64,000 nt of DNA from an uncultured Bacteroidota bacterium (GTDB taxonomy: Bacteria > Bacteroidota > Bacteroidia > Chitinophagales > Chitinophagaceae): positions 124,001 through 188,000 of the forward strand of contig CAIJXT010000015.1 of the NCBI GenBank assembly GCA_903824665.1, in the 5' to 3' direction. Under the pieces are notes generated by a model. The model saw only the letters and a list, made by a program, of their open reading frames with translations. It was not told the DNA's origin and searched no databases. This document shows, piece by piece, positions 26,882 through 36,001 of this stretch (position 1 is the stretch's first letter; each line of letters starts with the position of its first letter). The position numbers were made by a program, and so were the translations under genes.

Positions 26882-27769
26882 ATGAATTTCTGGAAGCGCT
26901 TGTTTAGTAGAGGTGAATCAAAAAGCAAGGATACCACAAGCGAAGATGTGCCAAATCTGCTGGATATGGTAGAACCTGAACCTGGTTTTTTTATACCTAA
27001 GGCATTGGCCAATCATTGGGCAGATATCAAAAAAACGGCTCGTGAAACTGTTCGCATTGAGGCTACGCCCAGTAGCAACCTGACTTTGCGTCAGAGTAAA
27101 TTCGGACATTTTCCGTGTATTCCGAAAAACTTCAATTACCCTCTGGACCGGGATGGTAACTATATGTTCCCGCTCGCACAGATCAATTTCAGTGAGGTAC
27201 CGAAATTAAAAGGTTTCCCAGAAAGCGGCTACCTCCAATTCTATATCCAGGCCGGGGAGTGTTATGGTCTGAGCTTTGATGACCATATCCCGTCCGACTT
27301 CAAAGTTTTGTTTTTCGAAGAAAGTGACGTTGCTGAACATGAAGAAGACTTCTCGTTTTTAGAAGAAGTACTCAAGAACGAGTATGTTCCTGTCTTTTGC
27401 CCACATAGTCTGGTATTTGAACATAAACTGGAATATATAGGTCTCGGCGATATTAACGCAGAACTCAATCCCTATTTTAATCTCGACAACGTTTTAAAAC
27501 AATATGAGGCTATTGCTGATGAACTGGAAGATGCCATTTATGATATATTTCATTTTTCAGGCCATAAGATTGGAGGTTATGCTTATTTCGCACAGGCTGA
27601 CCCGCGCACTGATGGGAGCTATTTACAGCATTATCAGTTATTGTTTCAAATAGACTCTGGCGATGAAATCTGTTGGGGCGATGCAGGGGTAGCTAATTTT
27701 TTTATTCATCCTGATAAACTGGCAAAAAAAGATTTTACTGACGTTTACTACAACTGGGATTGTTTTTAA
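26882..27769 (+). CDS. DUF1963 (YwqG-like) protein
   Basis: A 295-residue soluble protein. It matches the DUF1963/YwqG family: SKFGHFPCIPKNFNYPLD, FPLAQINFSEVPKLKGFPESGYLQFYI, HKIGGYAYFAQADPR and the end GDEICWGDAGVANFFIHPDKLAKKDFTDVYYNWDC. Family members are usually lone proteins of unknown function, sometimes linked to polymorphic-toxin immunity. Codon choice appears more AT-rich than in the metabolic genes around. It lies between repeat copies A and B together with the next gene. Confidence 0.9.
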   Translation: MNFWKRLFSRGESKSKDTTSEDVPNLLDMVEPEPGFFIPKALANHWADIKKTARETVRIEATPSSNLTLRQSKFGHFPCIPKNFNYPLDRDGNYMFPLAQINFSEVPKLKGFPESGYLQFYIQAGECYGLSFDDHIPSDFKVLFFEESDVAEHEEDFSFLEEVLKNEYVPVFCPHSLVFEHKLEYIGLGDINAELNPYFNLDNVLKQYEAIADELEDAIYDIFHFSGHKIGGYAYFAQADPRTDGSYLQHYQLLFQIDSGDEICWGDAGVANFFIHPDKLAKKDFTDVYYNWDCF

Positions 27770-27829
27770 AACTGCGCCCGGTTAATCTTGTTTTTTTACA
27801 ATTAGTTTTGGGCTACTATCCTTTTTATT

Positions 27830-28507
27830 ATGAGTAAATTCATTACTACTGCTTCCAGCACAAGCAAGGCTCCATTGATGCATAACGGTTTTGTTTGGGT
27901 CCTGTTTGCAATATTTTTTACCTACTGGGTGTATGGTTGGTTTAATTGTTTGCTTTTGCAAGATTGGATTATCGAGAATCTTTTGGTAGTAATATGTTTG
28001 ACTTTACTGGTCATTTCTCATAAATGGCACAGATTAAGCGAACTAAGCTATTTGTGCATATTTGCCTTCGTAATGTTACACCTATATGGTGCTTTCTATG
28101 CTTATACAAAAAATAATCTGGGGCATTGGCTGCAATATACTTTTCACTTAGGTCGTAACCCTTACGATAGAATCGTGCATTTTAGCTTCGGTCTGTTTCT
28201 TGCATACCCGTTCAGGGAGATACTTGTTAACAAGTATAAATTATCAGGTAGGGGATCATGGTTGTTCCCAATAGAAATCGCGTTCTCATTAGGTACCATA
28301 TTTGAAATGATAGAATGGGGTGTTGCAGCCTTTACTGATTCTGAAACTGGCAATACGTATGTGGCTACGCAAGGCGATGTATGGGACGCTCATAAGGATA
28401 TATTGTTAGCTGCAATAGGGTCTGCTATATGTATGGCCTTGCTTTTTATGATTAAAAAAAGCATTTCAAAGGGTAAATTGGATATGGCTTATCACAAGAT
28501 TCGATAG
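27830..28507 (+). CDS. DUF2238 (YjdF-like) membrane protein
   Basis: A 225-residue inner-membrane protein with six predicted helices. DUF2238 marks include YAYTKNNLGHWLQYTFHLGRNPYDRIVHFSFGL and EMIEWGVAAFTDSETGNTYVATQGDVWDAHKDI with the conserved His/Glu/Asp residues. Function is unknown. TAGTTTTG at 27803-27810 could be a -7 element. It forms a pair with the DUF1963 gene, framed by the repeats. Confidence 0.9.
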   Translation: MSKFITTASSTSKAPLMHNGFVWVLFAIFFTYWVYGWFNCLLLQDWIIENLLVVICLTLLVISHKWHRLSELSYLCIFAFVMLHLYGAFYAYTKNNLGHWLQYTFHLGRNPYDRIVHFSFGLFLAYPFREILVNKYKLSGRGSWLFPIEIAFSLGTIFEMIEWGVAAFTDSETGNTYVATQGDVWDAHKDILLAAIGSAICMALLFMIKKSISKGKLDMAYHKIR

Positions 28508-28562
28508 TGTATAGGAAATTAAAGAGCGAATACTGATAGAGCAAACGAGACTCTTCAAACGA

Positions 28563-28628
28563 CAAAACCCGCACTTTGCGCGGGTAGTACATTCCTACGG
28601 GCTGAAAGGGACAACTTCTGAATTTTTT
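28563..28628. repeat. Dispersed repeat, copy B
   Basis: The hairpin ACCCGC-ACTTTGC-GCGGGT is followed by the 35-base core at 28593-28628 (CCTACGGGCTGAAAGGGACA and onward to AATTTTTT). It is nearly the same as copy A and in the same orientation. Confidence 0.7.
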
Positions 28629-28721
28629 AATAGAGGATTAGTGATTTGCACCTGAGCTTGCCGGAGTATGTTTTTCCCGTCTTTCATACATTTGCAACAC
28701 TGGCATACCGGACCATCAGCG

Positions 28722-29699
28722 ATGAAATTGTTTCAAATTTTACTGGTATTTATTTTGGGCATTAGCACCGCAGTAGAAGGTGCCGTGGTTTTTGGAGAGC
28801 AAATACCAACCTCTGATACTGTGTTGAAAATTGAGGCGCATCCTGAATTGGGTTTCAATTTTCCATATTATTTGAGAATACCCAAGGGTGTCAATAGTCA
28901 GCGTATTACTTACCTGCTGGTGGAAACCAATAATTCAGGCAACAACGACAGCTTTGCCCACCATGAGCGGGAAACCTATAAAGAGATCATTAAAAATTCT
29001 TTGGGTGCCAGCCTTTGTGAAGGTCTTGCGGTTCCCTTCTTAATGCCCGTGTTTCCGCGCCCTGCCAAAGAGTGGTGGATGTATACGCATGCCTACGACA
29101 AAGATGCTGCGCACATAAAGAAAGGCCCTATGAAAAGGCTGGACCTGCAACTTATAGCCATGACTGCGCATGCAAGAGGGATTTTGAAGGGGTATAGTAT
29201 CTCTATAGCTGAAAAGGTACTATTGAATGGGTTCTCGGCATCGGGAACTTTTGCCAACAGGTTTACGGCCATTCATCCCGAAACGGTGGCAGGCGTGGCT
29301 TGTGGAGGAATTAACGGCATTGCGATATTGCCGGTGAATAAGCTAAATGGCAAAGCGCTTGACTATCCGCTTGGTACTGCAGACTTAAAGCAACTCTTCG
29401 GCCAGGAATTTGATTTGAAGGTATATCGGGTAGTGCCGCAATTCATCTATATGGGTGCATTAGATGATAATGATGCGGTCACGTTTGACGATGCATACGG
29501 TAAAGCAGAGCGCGCGACCGTTTTCAATCAGCTTTCGCAAAAAATGTTGCCGGACAGATTTTCAAGGTGCGAAGCTATATATGCGGAAAATAAGGTGAAT
29601 GTTACATTTAAAACATACCCTCATATCGGGCATGGCACTGATCGCCTTATCTATACGGAGGTCCTTGCTTTTTTCAGACGGATAATGGAACATGAGTAG
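28722..29699 (+). CDS. secreted alpha/beta-hydrolase-like protein
   Basis: A 325-residue protein with a signal peptide (MKLFQILLVFILGISTAVEG). The nucleophile elbow is degenerate but visible as LNGFSASGTFANRF (Gly-Phe-Ser-Ala-Ser-Gly), with a late Asp (GALDDNDAVTFDD) and His (YPHIGHGTDR) in the right order, so the Ser-Asp-His triad of an esterase is plausible. It resembles PHB-depolymerase-like or esterase-like proteins that run in AT-rich accessory regions. Frame extends to 28668 but ATG 28722 precedes the signal. TACATTTG at 28687-28694 may be the -7 element. Confidence 0.75.
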   Translation: MKLFQILLVFILGISTAVEGAVVFGEQIPTSDTVLKIEAHPELGFNFPYYLRIPKGVNSQRITYLLVETNNSGNNDSFAHHERETYKEIIKNSLGASLCEGLAVPFLMPVFPRPAKEWWMYTHAYDKDAAHIKKGPMKRLDLQLIAMTAHARGILKGYSISIAEKVLLNGFSASGTFANRFTAIHPETVAGVACGGINGIAILPVNKLNGKALDYPLGTADLKQLFGQEFDLKVYRVVPQFIYMGALDDNDAVTFDDAYGKAERATVFNQLSQKMLPDRFSRCEAIYAENKVNVTFKTYPHIGHGTDRLIYTEVLAFFRRIMEHE

Positions 29700-29704
29700 G
29701 CCAG

Positions 29705-30694
29705 CTATTTGCGGTTCGCGTCTTTTGCCGCCAACATAGGCCGCCCTGCCGACCAGCTCATGGTATGCTGGTATGCCGCCAGCCTGTCCCACTCCTCGCT
29801 GTAGTCTCCGGCCATATCCAAGTAGCGGCTTGCACTATCCGGCATGTTCATCACCTCGAAACACCGCCCTGCCATGTAATTAGTGAATTGAGAGACCTCT
29901 TTGGCATTTTCATACCAGGTGCCGCGCATATGCTTCATTGCGAAGCCATGCGTTTTGTCCCAGTCCTTCCTTTTAAGCTTGGCACACCCAAAATAGCACT
30001 CCGGTGCCGGGCGCAGGCTCGCTATAGCCTGGGCATACTCTCCCATAAGGATCATCAACTTGAATTTCACAATGTCCACGTCCTCGGTCCCTTCGCTGTA
30101 TACATAGGTATACTTGGGCATAGGGTAGCCCCACAGTTGTTTAGCTATTCGCAACTTGGCAAAGTAATTTACGTCGTCCTTCGTTTTCCTGGCCATGCGA
30201 CTTTCAAAAATACCCATGTGAACGTCACGATATTCGATTGAGATGTTCCGGCTTTTTTTGTTAACGAGGTAGTCGTCCCCTTTCACAAGGGCGTACAAAG
30301 CGGCGGCATCCTCTCGCTCTATGGCATCGTTCGCAGACTCATTTAGCGCCGTAGTTTTCTTGTTGAGTACGGCGGTCTTTTGTTCTTCTGCTTTTCTTTT
30401 CCGGGCTTGCTCCGGTGTCTCAACTGGTGCTGCGGGTGGTGAATAGGTGTGAACCGGCTCGCTTGCTTCATTCCTCCGGCCGTATGTCCTTCCTGCCGCG
30501 CTCGAATTCATGTTTTGTTGCTGTTGCACGCGGTTCTGGTATGCCCGCTGGCTGTTCGCGGCCCGCTCGGCTGCCGCGTCTGCCGCCGATCTTGCACTTC
30601 CGTTGGAGTTGTATGGCGACACGTATTGCGCCTCTGTATCACCGGCAAGCGCAATAGCAATAATGGTGAAAAAAAGATACGTAATATGCTTCAT
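29705..30694 (-). CDS. secreted protein of unknown function with low-complexity N-domain
   Basis: A 329-residue protein with a signal peptide (YLFFTIIAIALAGDTEAQ), then an Ala/Ser/Gln/Asn-rich stretch (residues ~30-110, including QNRVQQQQNMNSS and a PPAAPVETPEQARKRKAEEQ segment), then a helical C-terminal domain with repeated short helices that recall Sel1/TPR-like proteins (MILMGEYAQAIASLRPAPECYFGCAKLKRK). No known family comes to mind. It is convergent with the esterase-like gene, five bases apart, and both lie between repeats B and C. Confidence 0.75.
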   Translation of the reverse strand: MKHITYLFFTIIAIALAGDTEAQYVSPYNSNGSARSAADAAAERAANSQRAYQNRVQQQQNMNSSAAGRTYGRRNEASEPVHTYSPPAAPVETPEQARKRKAEEQKTAVLNKKTTALNESANDAIEREDAAALYALVKGDDYLVNKKSRNISIEYRDVHMGIFESRMARKTKDDVNYFAKLRIAKQLWGYPMPKYTYVYSEGTEDVDIVKFKLMILMGEYAQAIASLRPAPECYFGCAKLKRKDWDKTHGFAMKHMRGTWYENAKEVSQFTNYMAGRCFEVMNMPDSASRYLDMAGDYSEEWDRLAAYQHTMSWSAGRPMLAAKDANRK

Positions 30695-30849
30695 GGCGGA
30701 GATTGTGCGTAAGTAAGAAGAAACAAGATGTCCTTTAACTGTAAAGGTGGCGCTATTTATTTGCGCTCACAATACTACTATCGTGTTATTCGATGTGTCC
30801 GGGCCATTTGCCGAATGGGTGCATAGTATACGCTGGACCAGGCAAAAGA

Positions 30850-30914
30850 TAACCCGCTCAATGAGCGGGTTTAGCATTCCAGCGGACTGTATGGGACAAC
30901 TTTCGAACTTTTTT
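30850..30914. repeat. Dispersed repeat, copy C
   Basis: A strong hairpin AACCCGCTC-AAT-GAGCGGGTT (30851-30871) is followed by a core at 30879-30914 (GCGGACTGTATGGGACAACT then TTCGAACTTTTTT) related to copies A and B. It can also act as a transcription terminator. Confidence 0.65.
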
Positions 30915-30954
30915 GTGGAGGATTTGAAGGTGATTCAGTGCTATTAGTTACTGA

Positions 30955-31911
30955 TTAATACCTGCTTCCAATTGTTACTATTGGCATAGAATTTTGAATA
31001 ACGGCGAGATCAGATCTAGTTAACTCAACGTTTAATGCACCTAAATTTTCTTCGAGACGATGAATATTTCTGGTACCTGGAATTGTTACGATTTCATCGT
31101 TTTGACTAAGTACCCAAGCCAGCGCAACTTGTGCTTTGGATACGTTTTTGCTCCGGGCAATTTGATCAATAACTTCAACAAACTTTAAATTCTCTCTAAT
31201 AGCTTCATCTGTAAAGCGGGGAAGCGTCAGACGCCAATCATTTGTTTCTAAATCTGCCCGACTTTTAATTGCTCCCGTTAAAAACCCTCTTCCCAGCGGG
31301 CTGTAAGCCACAAAGGTTATACCTAGTTCTTTACAAACATCAAAAAGCTCTTGTTCTGGTTCCCGACTCCATAAGGAATATTCGGTTTGGAGGGCAGTAA
31401 CAGGATGAACGGCGTGGGCCCGCCGAAGCGTTTCTGCATCAACTTCGGAAAGACCTATGTGTTTTACTTTTCCCAATTTAACCAGATCGCTCATTGCCCC
31501 AACAATTTCTTCAATTTCCACTTTTGGATCTTTCCGGTGCATGTAATACAAATCAATGGCGTCTGCCCCCAAATTTTTAAGGCTTTGGTCGCAAGCCTGC
31601 TTAACATATTCCGGTGTTCCGTTAAGCCCAAGAAATTCACCATTAGGGCCTCGCATTACAGCAAACTTGGTGGCTAAAATCACGTCATCCCACCGACCTT
31701 TAAATGCTTTTCCTATTAGTCGTTCATTCGCTCCCCAACCATACATATCAGCTGTGTCGAAAAAGTTGACCCCTAAGTCGATGGCTTTGTGTAATGTATT
31801 TACGGATTCTTTTTCATCAAAAGACCCATAAAACTCTGACATACCCATACAACCAAGCCCAATTCTATTAACCTCTAGGGCACTATGTCCTAATGTTGTT
31901 GTTTGATTCAT
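30955..31911 (-). CDS. aldo/keto reductase
   Basis: A 318-residue NADPH-dependent oxidoreductase of the AKR (beta/alpha)8 fold. Visible marks are LGLGCMGMSEFYG at the N-terminus, the catalytic block NFFDTADMYGWGANERLIGKAFKG (Asp and Tyr), the lysine in ILATKFAV, the DLYYMHRKDP segment with the catalytic His, and the cofactor loop YSPLGRGFLTG with IPGTRNIHRLEENLGAL. It resembles AKR13-type enzymes. It stands alone; the gap 31912-32507 on its upstream side contains nothing gene-like. Confidence 0.95.
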   Translation of the reverse strand: MNQTTTLGHSALEVNRIGLGCMGMSEFYGSFDEKESVNTLHKAIDLGVNFFDTADMYGWGANERLIGKAFKGRWDDVILATKFAVMRGPNGEFLGLNGTPEYVKQACDQSLKNLGADAIDLYYMHRKDPKVEIEEIVGAMSDLVKLGKVKHIGLSEVDAETLRRAHAVHPVTALQTEYSLWSREPEQELFDVCKELGITFVAYSPLGRGFLTGAIKSRADLETNDWRLTLPRFTDEAIRENLKFVEVIDQIARSKNVSKAQVALAWVLSQNDEIVTIPGTRNIHRLEENLGALNVELTRSDLAVIQNSMPIVTIGSRY

Positions 31912-32507
31912 TGTATTTGTATTTTAAAATCTCAACACTGCCAAGATAAAACAAAAAAACCTCACACTTCTGTTAAGCTTTGGGTGCACGCTGTAGGGGA
32001 CCGGAACCCTATTACAACCACAGCTACTGCCACAATACATGAAACGAGACTGCCCACAAATTTTTGCCGAAGGGGACTACTTCTTTTCCGGAATAAAGCA
32101 CTACGCCGCCAAAAAACTTCTTTGAGGTAAGCCGGGCGAATGTCGATGTGCCGAGCTTGTGTTTCAATCATACAGTGAAGAGTACGGTACTGCACACATG
32201 AGCCATTTTTGCGGGGAGGTATTGCTATTGCTGCTTCTTGCAAAAACAAAGGCAGCCTTCACAAATCCGAAGGTGTAAAATTTTTTTTGATTGAATATTC
32301 TAAATATCCTGCAGATAAAACGGCAACCTTAGCCTACCTGCGCAGTGCCGCCTCAACGACAGAATTGAAAAGGTGTGAAGTATGTAAATAAATAGCACGT
32401 GCATGTAATGGTGAGGCATAGCCAAACAATCACCTTTACATGAAACAGACGGCAGTGACGGATATCTGCTGCCAGATGATGTGCTCAACTGTTAATACTA
32501 CTACACT
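31912..32507. other. Gene-free stretch
   Basis: About 600 bases without a believable gene; only short frames without family character. A weak hairpin (CCTTC...GAAGG) followed by a T-run lies near 32251-32290 and could be a terminator. Nothing else is seen. Confidence 0.4.
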
Positions 32508-33539
32508 ATGCCAGAGGTAAAGAAAGAGGGTGTGCTACTTGTGAAGACGACACTGGCTTTTGAGGATGAAGGTGTACTGAACCCGGCAGCGATAGATGAT
32601 GGTGAGTTCATTCATCTCTTCTACCGGGCGGTAAGCAAGGGCAACTATTCGAGTATAGGCTACTGCAAACTAAAGGGCCCGCTGGTGATAAAGCAGCGAA
32701 GGAACACGCCAGTAATAGCGCCAGAATATGCCTATGAGTCGCATGGTGTAGAGGACCCGCGGATAGTGCTTATAGACGATCTGTACTACCTGACATATAC
32801 TGCCTATGATGGTGTGAATGCACTGGGGGCGCTGGCTGTATCGGCCGACTTGATACATTTTGAGAAAAAAGGGCTGATTGTACCACAGATCAGCTATGCT
32901 ACGTTTTGCAGCCTGACGGCACCGACCTGCCAAGTGAATGAAAAATACCTGAGGTATAATGAAAATGGCCGCCTTGCTGAAAAAAATGGCATTACTGTGC
33001 TTATCTGGGATAAGAACCTGATATTTTTTCCGGGCAGGATAAACGGCAAGATGTACTTCCTGCACAGAATAAAGCCAGACATTCAGATCGTATCGATAAG
33101 CGAACTATCGGAGCTTACCCCTGATTTCTGGATCAATTATTTCAGTCATTTTGATGAGCAGATAGTAATGACTGCAAAGTATGACCACGAAGTGAGCTAT
33201 ATAGGTGGCGGATGCCCGCCAATAAAAACAGATGCCGGGTGGCTGCTGATATATCACGGCGTGCACGACACGATTGACGGCTATGTGTATACTGCATGTG
33301 CCGCGCTGCTGGACCTGGATAACCCGGCAAAAGAAATTGCCCGGCTTCCGTACCCGTTATTTGAGCCAGAACAACAATGGGAAGTGGTGGGAGAGGTGAA
33401 TAATGTATGCTTTCCGACAGGTGCAATAGTGCATGACGATACACTATACATCTATTACGGCGCAGCAGACGAGCAGATAGCATGTGCCTCGGTGAGCATT
33501 GAATTACTATTAGGTGAATTATTTATAAACAGACTGTAA
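32508..33539 (+). CDS. glycoside hydrolase family 130-like protein (beta-mannoside phosphorylase type)
   Basis: A 343-residue five-bladed-propeller protein. GH130 enzymes phosphorolyse or hydrolyse beta-mannosides. Family marks are LNPAAIDDGEFIHLFYRAV, SHGVEDPRIVLIDDLYYLTYTAYDG (with the Asp proposed as general acid), FPGRINGKMYFLHRIKPDIQI and GGGCPPIKTDAGWLLIYHGVH. The product is followed without a gap by a glycosyltransferase, ATG directly after the stop, so the two are one operon. The substrate could be a beta-1,2- or beta-1,4-mannan; the phosphate-binding Arg/His pair needs alignment to decide between phosphorylase and hydrolase. Confidence 0.88.
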   Translation: MPEVKKEGVLLVKTTLAFEDEGVLNPAAIDDGEFIHLFYRAVSKGNYSSIGYCKLKGPLVIKQRRNTPVIAPEYAYESHGVEDPRIVLIDDLYYLTYTAYDGVNALGALAVSADLIHFEKKGLIVPQISYATFCSLTAPTCQVNEKYLRYNENGRLAEKNGITVLIWDKNLIFFPGRINGKMYFLHRIKPDIQIVSISELSELTPDFWINYFSHFDEQIVMTAKYDHEVSYIGGGCPPIKTDAGWLLIYHGVHDTIDGYVYTACAALLDLDNPAKEIARLPYPLFEPEQQWEVVGEVNNVCFPTGAIVHDDTLYIYYGAADEQIACASVSIELLLGELFINRL

Positions 33540-34775
33540 ATGAACATGGATATACTGAATGTATTTGAAAGCGGAAACATGGATACGTGGATCAGCACCA
33601 ATGACACTAATAGGTCTGATACAGTAGCCTCCCGTATGCTGCCTGAGATACTTGTCATTACCACCTACCCTCCCAGAGAATGTGGTATAGCTACCTACTC
33701 GCGCGACCTGATAGCAGCGCTCGACAACGGATTTGAAAACTCTTTCCGGATACAAGTATGCGCTTTAGAATCTGACACAGAGCAGTATTTCTATCCGGAT
33801 AACGTAAAATACACACTCAACACAGCCGATGCTTCGGACTTCGAAATACTGGCAGACAACATCAATAATGATGGTGCGATCAGCATAGTGATGATACAAC
33901 ATGAATTCGGACTGTTCAGGAATAATGAGGCGGCCTTTTATGAATTTCTGAACGCTATCAACAAACCGATATTGCTTGTATTTCACACGATACTGCCCAA
34001 TCCGGATGAAAGACTAAAAGTTTCGGTAAGCCAAATGGCTGAAGTGGCTCAGGGCATCATCGTAATGACCAAATCATCGGCTGAGCTACTGACTGCAGCC
34101 TATGGGATCTCTCCGGAAAAGATCAATGTAATTCCGCATGGCACCCATCTGGTACCGCATGCCGACAAACTGTTTCTGAAGCACAAATACCAGTTGACGG
34201 GGAGAAAAGTGCTGTCCACTTTTGGTCTGCTGAGCGCCGGTAAAAGTATTGAAACCACACTGGAAGCACTACCTGCAATTGTAGAAAAAGACAAGTCGGT
34301 ATTATTCCTGATCATAGGAAAGACACACCCCACTATTGTAAAACACGACGGTGGGGCATACCGCGATATGCTGATGGCAAAAGTAAACACGCTGGGATTG
34401 GGCAATCATGTGCGGTTTATCAACCACTTCCTGCCATTGCCAGAGCTACTTGAATACCTGCAGCTGACAGACATCTATCTGTTTACTTCAAAAGATCCAC
34501 ATCAGGCTGTAAGCGGCACATTTGCCTATGCTATAAGTTGCGGCTGTCCGATCATTTCCACTCCTATACCGCATGCGCTTGAAGTGCTGGGAAATGATAC
34601 CGGCATCATTATCGACTTTAATAACGCACTACAATTGGCCGGGGCGGTGAACCTGCTTTTGACTGACGAAGTAAAACGTAAAAATCTGATATCGAACGGC
34701 CTGCATCGCATGGCATCTACTGCCTGGGAAATGCAGCTATTGCACACGCGCTGTTGTTTGAGCAACATAGCATAA
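33540..34775 (+). CDS. glycosyltransferase (GT4-like), N-terminal part of a frameshifted two-domain gene
   Basis: A 411-residue GT-B glycosyltransferase: PPRECGIATYSRDLIAAL near the N-terminus, INVIPHGTHLVPH, the linker STFGLLSAGKSIETTLEALP, and SGTFAYAISCGCPIISTPIPHALEVL in the nucleotide-binding half. Up to residue ~397 (ASTAWE) it reads well, then it shifts into an unrelated 14-residue tail and stops at 34775. The minus-one frame continues with NAAIAHALLFEQHS into the next reading frame, so a single base appears to be missing near 34728-34732. Homologues I recall in Flavobacteriia are one polypeptide. It begins right after the GH130 stop codon. Confidence 0.85.
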   Translation: MNMDILNVFESGNMDTWISTNDTNRSDTVASRMLPEILVITTYPPRECGIATYSRDLIAALDNGFENSFRIQVCALESDTEQYFYPDNVKYTLNTADASDFEILADNINNDGAISIVMIQHEFGLFRNNEAAFYEFLNAINKPILLVFHTILPNPDERLKVSVSQMAEVAQGIIVMTKSSAELLTAAYGISPEKINVIPHGTHLVPHADKLFLKHKYQLTGRKVLSTFGLLSAGKSIETTLEALPAIVEKDKSVLFLIIGKTHPTIVKHDGGAYRDMLMAKVNTLGLGNHVRFINHFLPLPELLEYLQLTDIYLFTSKDPHQAVSGTFAYAISCGCPIISTPIPHALEVLGNDTGIIIDFNNALQLAGAVNLLLTDEVKRKNLISNGLHRMASTAWEMQLLHTRCCLSNIA

Positions 34776-35911
34776 ACAGAATGTCGCTCAACTACCGCAT
34801 TCAGGATATCAACTTTGACCACATGCGGAAAATGACCACTGATTTTGGCATGATCCAGTTTTCGAAGTTGAATACACCGGACATTGAATCGGGCTATACA
34901 CTGGATGACAATGCCAGAGCACTCATAGCCATGTGTCAGCACTTTGAACTTACGAAAGACGCTGAGAGTATAGCCTACATTTGTATCTACCTGTCGTTTA
35001 TAAAACACTGCCAGCAAAAAGATGGGCTGTTTCTGAACTACGTAAACGATTCCAAGCGTTTTACACCGCAAAATAGTGATTCGGATCTTGCGGACTCAAA
35101 CGGCAGAGCTATCTGGGCGCTGGGGTATCTGGTGTCGCTTGAAGACATACTGCCAGCTGACCTGGTGCGCGAAGCGGCCAGCATGGTACAAAAATCGCTT
35201 ACCAACTTAGACAAGACGTATGCCACAAGGGCCATGGCGTTTGTAATAAAGGGGCTGTACTACTACAACACCAAAATGGACGACCTCACGGTCAACAGCC
35301 TTATCGTAGTATTTGCCGACAGGCTGGTACAGATGTACCGGCACGAGGCAAGCGAAGAATGGGCATGGTTTGAAAGCTATCTTACCTACGGCAACAGCGT
35401 GCTGTCTGAAGCAATGCTATGTGCATGGCTTGCTACAGGCAACAGGGAATACAAAAACATTGCAAAATCCTCGTTTGATTTTCTGTTGTCGAAAACATTT
35501 GACGGCAACACGCTGAGAGCGATATCGAATAAGTACTGGCTGGCACGAGGGCGGGAAAACCATACGCAACAGGCAGGTGGAGAGCAGCCCATAGAAATAG
35601 CCTACACCATACTGGCACTGGACAAATTCAATGAAGTTTTTGACGGGCAGGTGTATGCAGACAAACTACGGATAGCATTCAGCTGGTTTTTAGGAAACAA
35701 CCATTTGCATCAGATAATGTACAACCCCTGCACGGGCGGCTGCTATGATGGGCTTGAAGAATGGTATGTGAACCTGAATCAGGGTGCCGAATCGACGCTC
35801 AGCTACCTGATAGCGCGCCAGATCGTTGCAAAAAATAATGTTGCGGCACAGAAACGGTATAACACCATGGAAATTGGCCATATAGCGGAGCGGGAACGTC
35901 ATTATACATAA
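34754..35911 (+). CDS. all-alpha domain, C-terminal part of the frameshifted glycosyltransferase gene
   Basis: A 385-residue frame that overlaps the end of the previous one by 22 bases. The sequence (MTTDFGMIQFSKLNTPDIESGYTLDDNARALIAMCQH..., DLADSNGRAIWALGYLVSLED..., EWAWFESYLTYGNSVLSEAMLCAWL...) is a helical repeat protein of the alpha/alpha-barrel kind seen in some glycan-active enzymes. Residues such as DDNARA, DSNGRAIWALG and FESYLTYGNS are highly patterned and likely form the active cleft. It belongs in frame behind the GT domain, giving an intact protein of about 780 residues. As it stands, it would be made only by reinitiation, frameshifting, or if the shift is a sequencing error. Confidence 0.8.
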   Translation: MFEQHSINRMSLNYRIQDINFDHMRKMTTDFGMIQFSKLNTPDIESGYTLDDNARALIAMCQHFELTKDAESIAYICIYLSFIKHCQQKDGLFLNYVNDSKRFTPQNSDSDLADSNGRAIWALGYLVSLEDILPADLVREAASMVQKSLTNLDKTYATRAMAFVIKGLYYYNTKMDDLTVNSLIVVFADRLVQMYRHEASEEWAWFESYLTYGNSVLSEAMLCAWLATGNREYKNIAKSSFDFLLSKTFDGNTLRAISNKYWLARGRENHTQQAGGEQPIEIAYTILALDKFNEVFDGQVYADKLRIAFSWFLGNNHLHQIMYNPCTGGCYDGLEEWYVNLNQGAESTLSYLIARQIVAKNNVAAQKRYNTMEIGHIAERERHYT

Positions 35912-36001
35912 ATGGCACTTGCTTGCCCTGCAGTAACCAAAGCGGGTACTTTTCAATTCAGACCATTGTTCAAACAATACATAAATACAAACTATCGAAT
36001 C

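Noticed and set aside
30747-30947. Plus-strand frame of 66 codons across repeat copy C
   Set aside because: It crosses a terminator-like hairpin and the repeat core; no coding signs.
31962-32249. Minus-strand frame of 95 codons in the gap between the aldo/keto reductase and the GH130-like gene
   Set aside because: No family character, no start context and poor composition for a gene.
34754-34800. Programmed -1 frameshift between the glycosyltransferase frames
   Set aside because: No X-XXY-YYZ slippery heptamer and no obvious downstream pseudoknot; a lost base or sequencing error is simpler.
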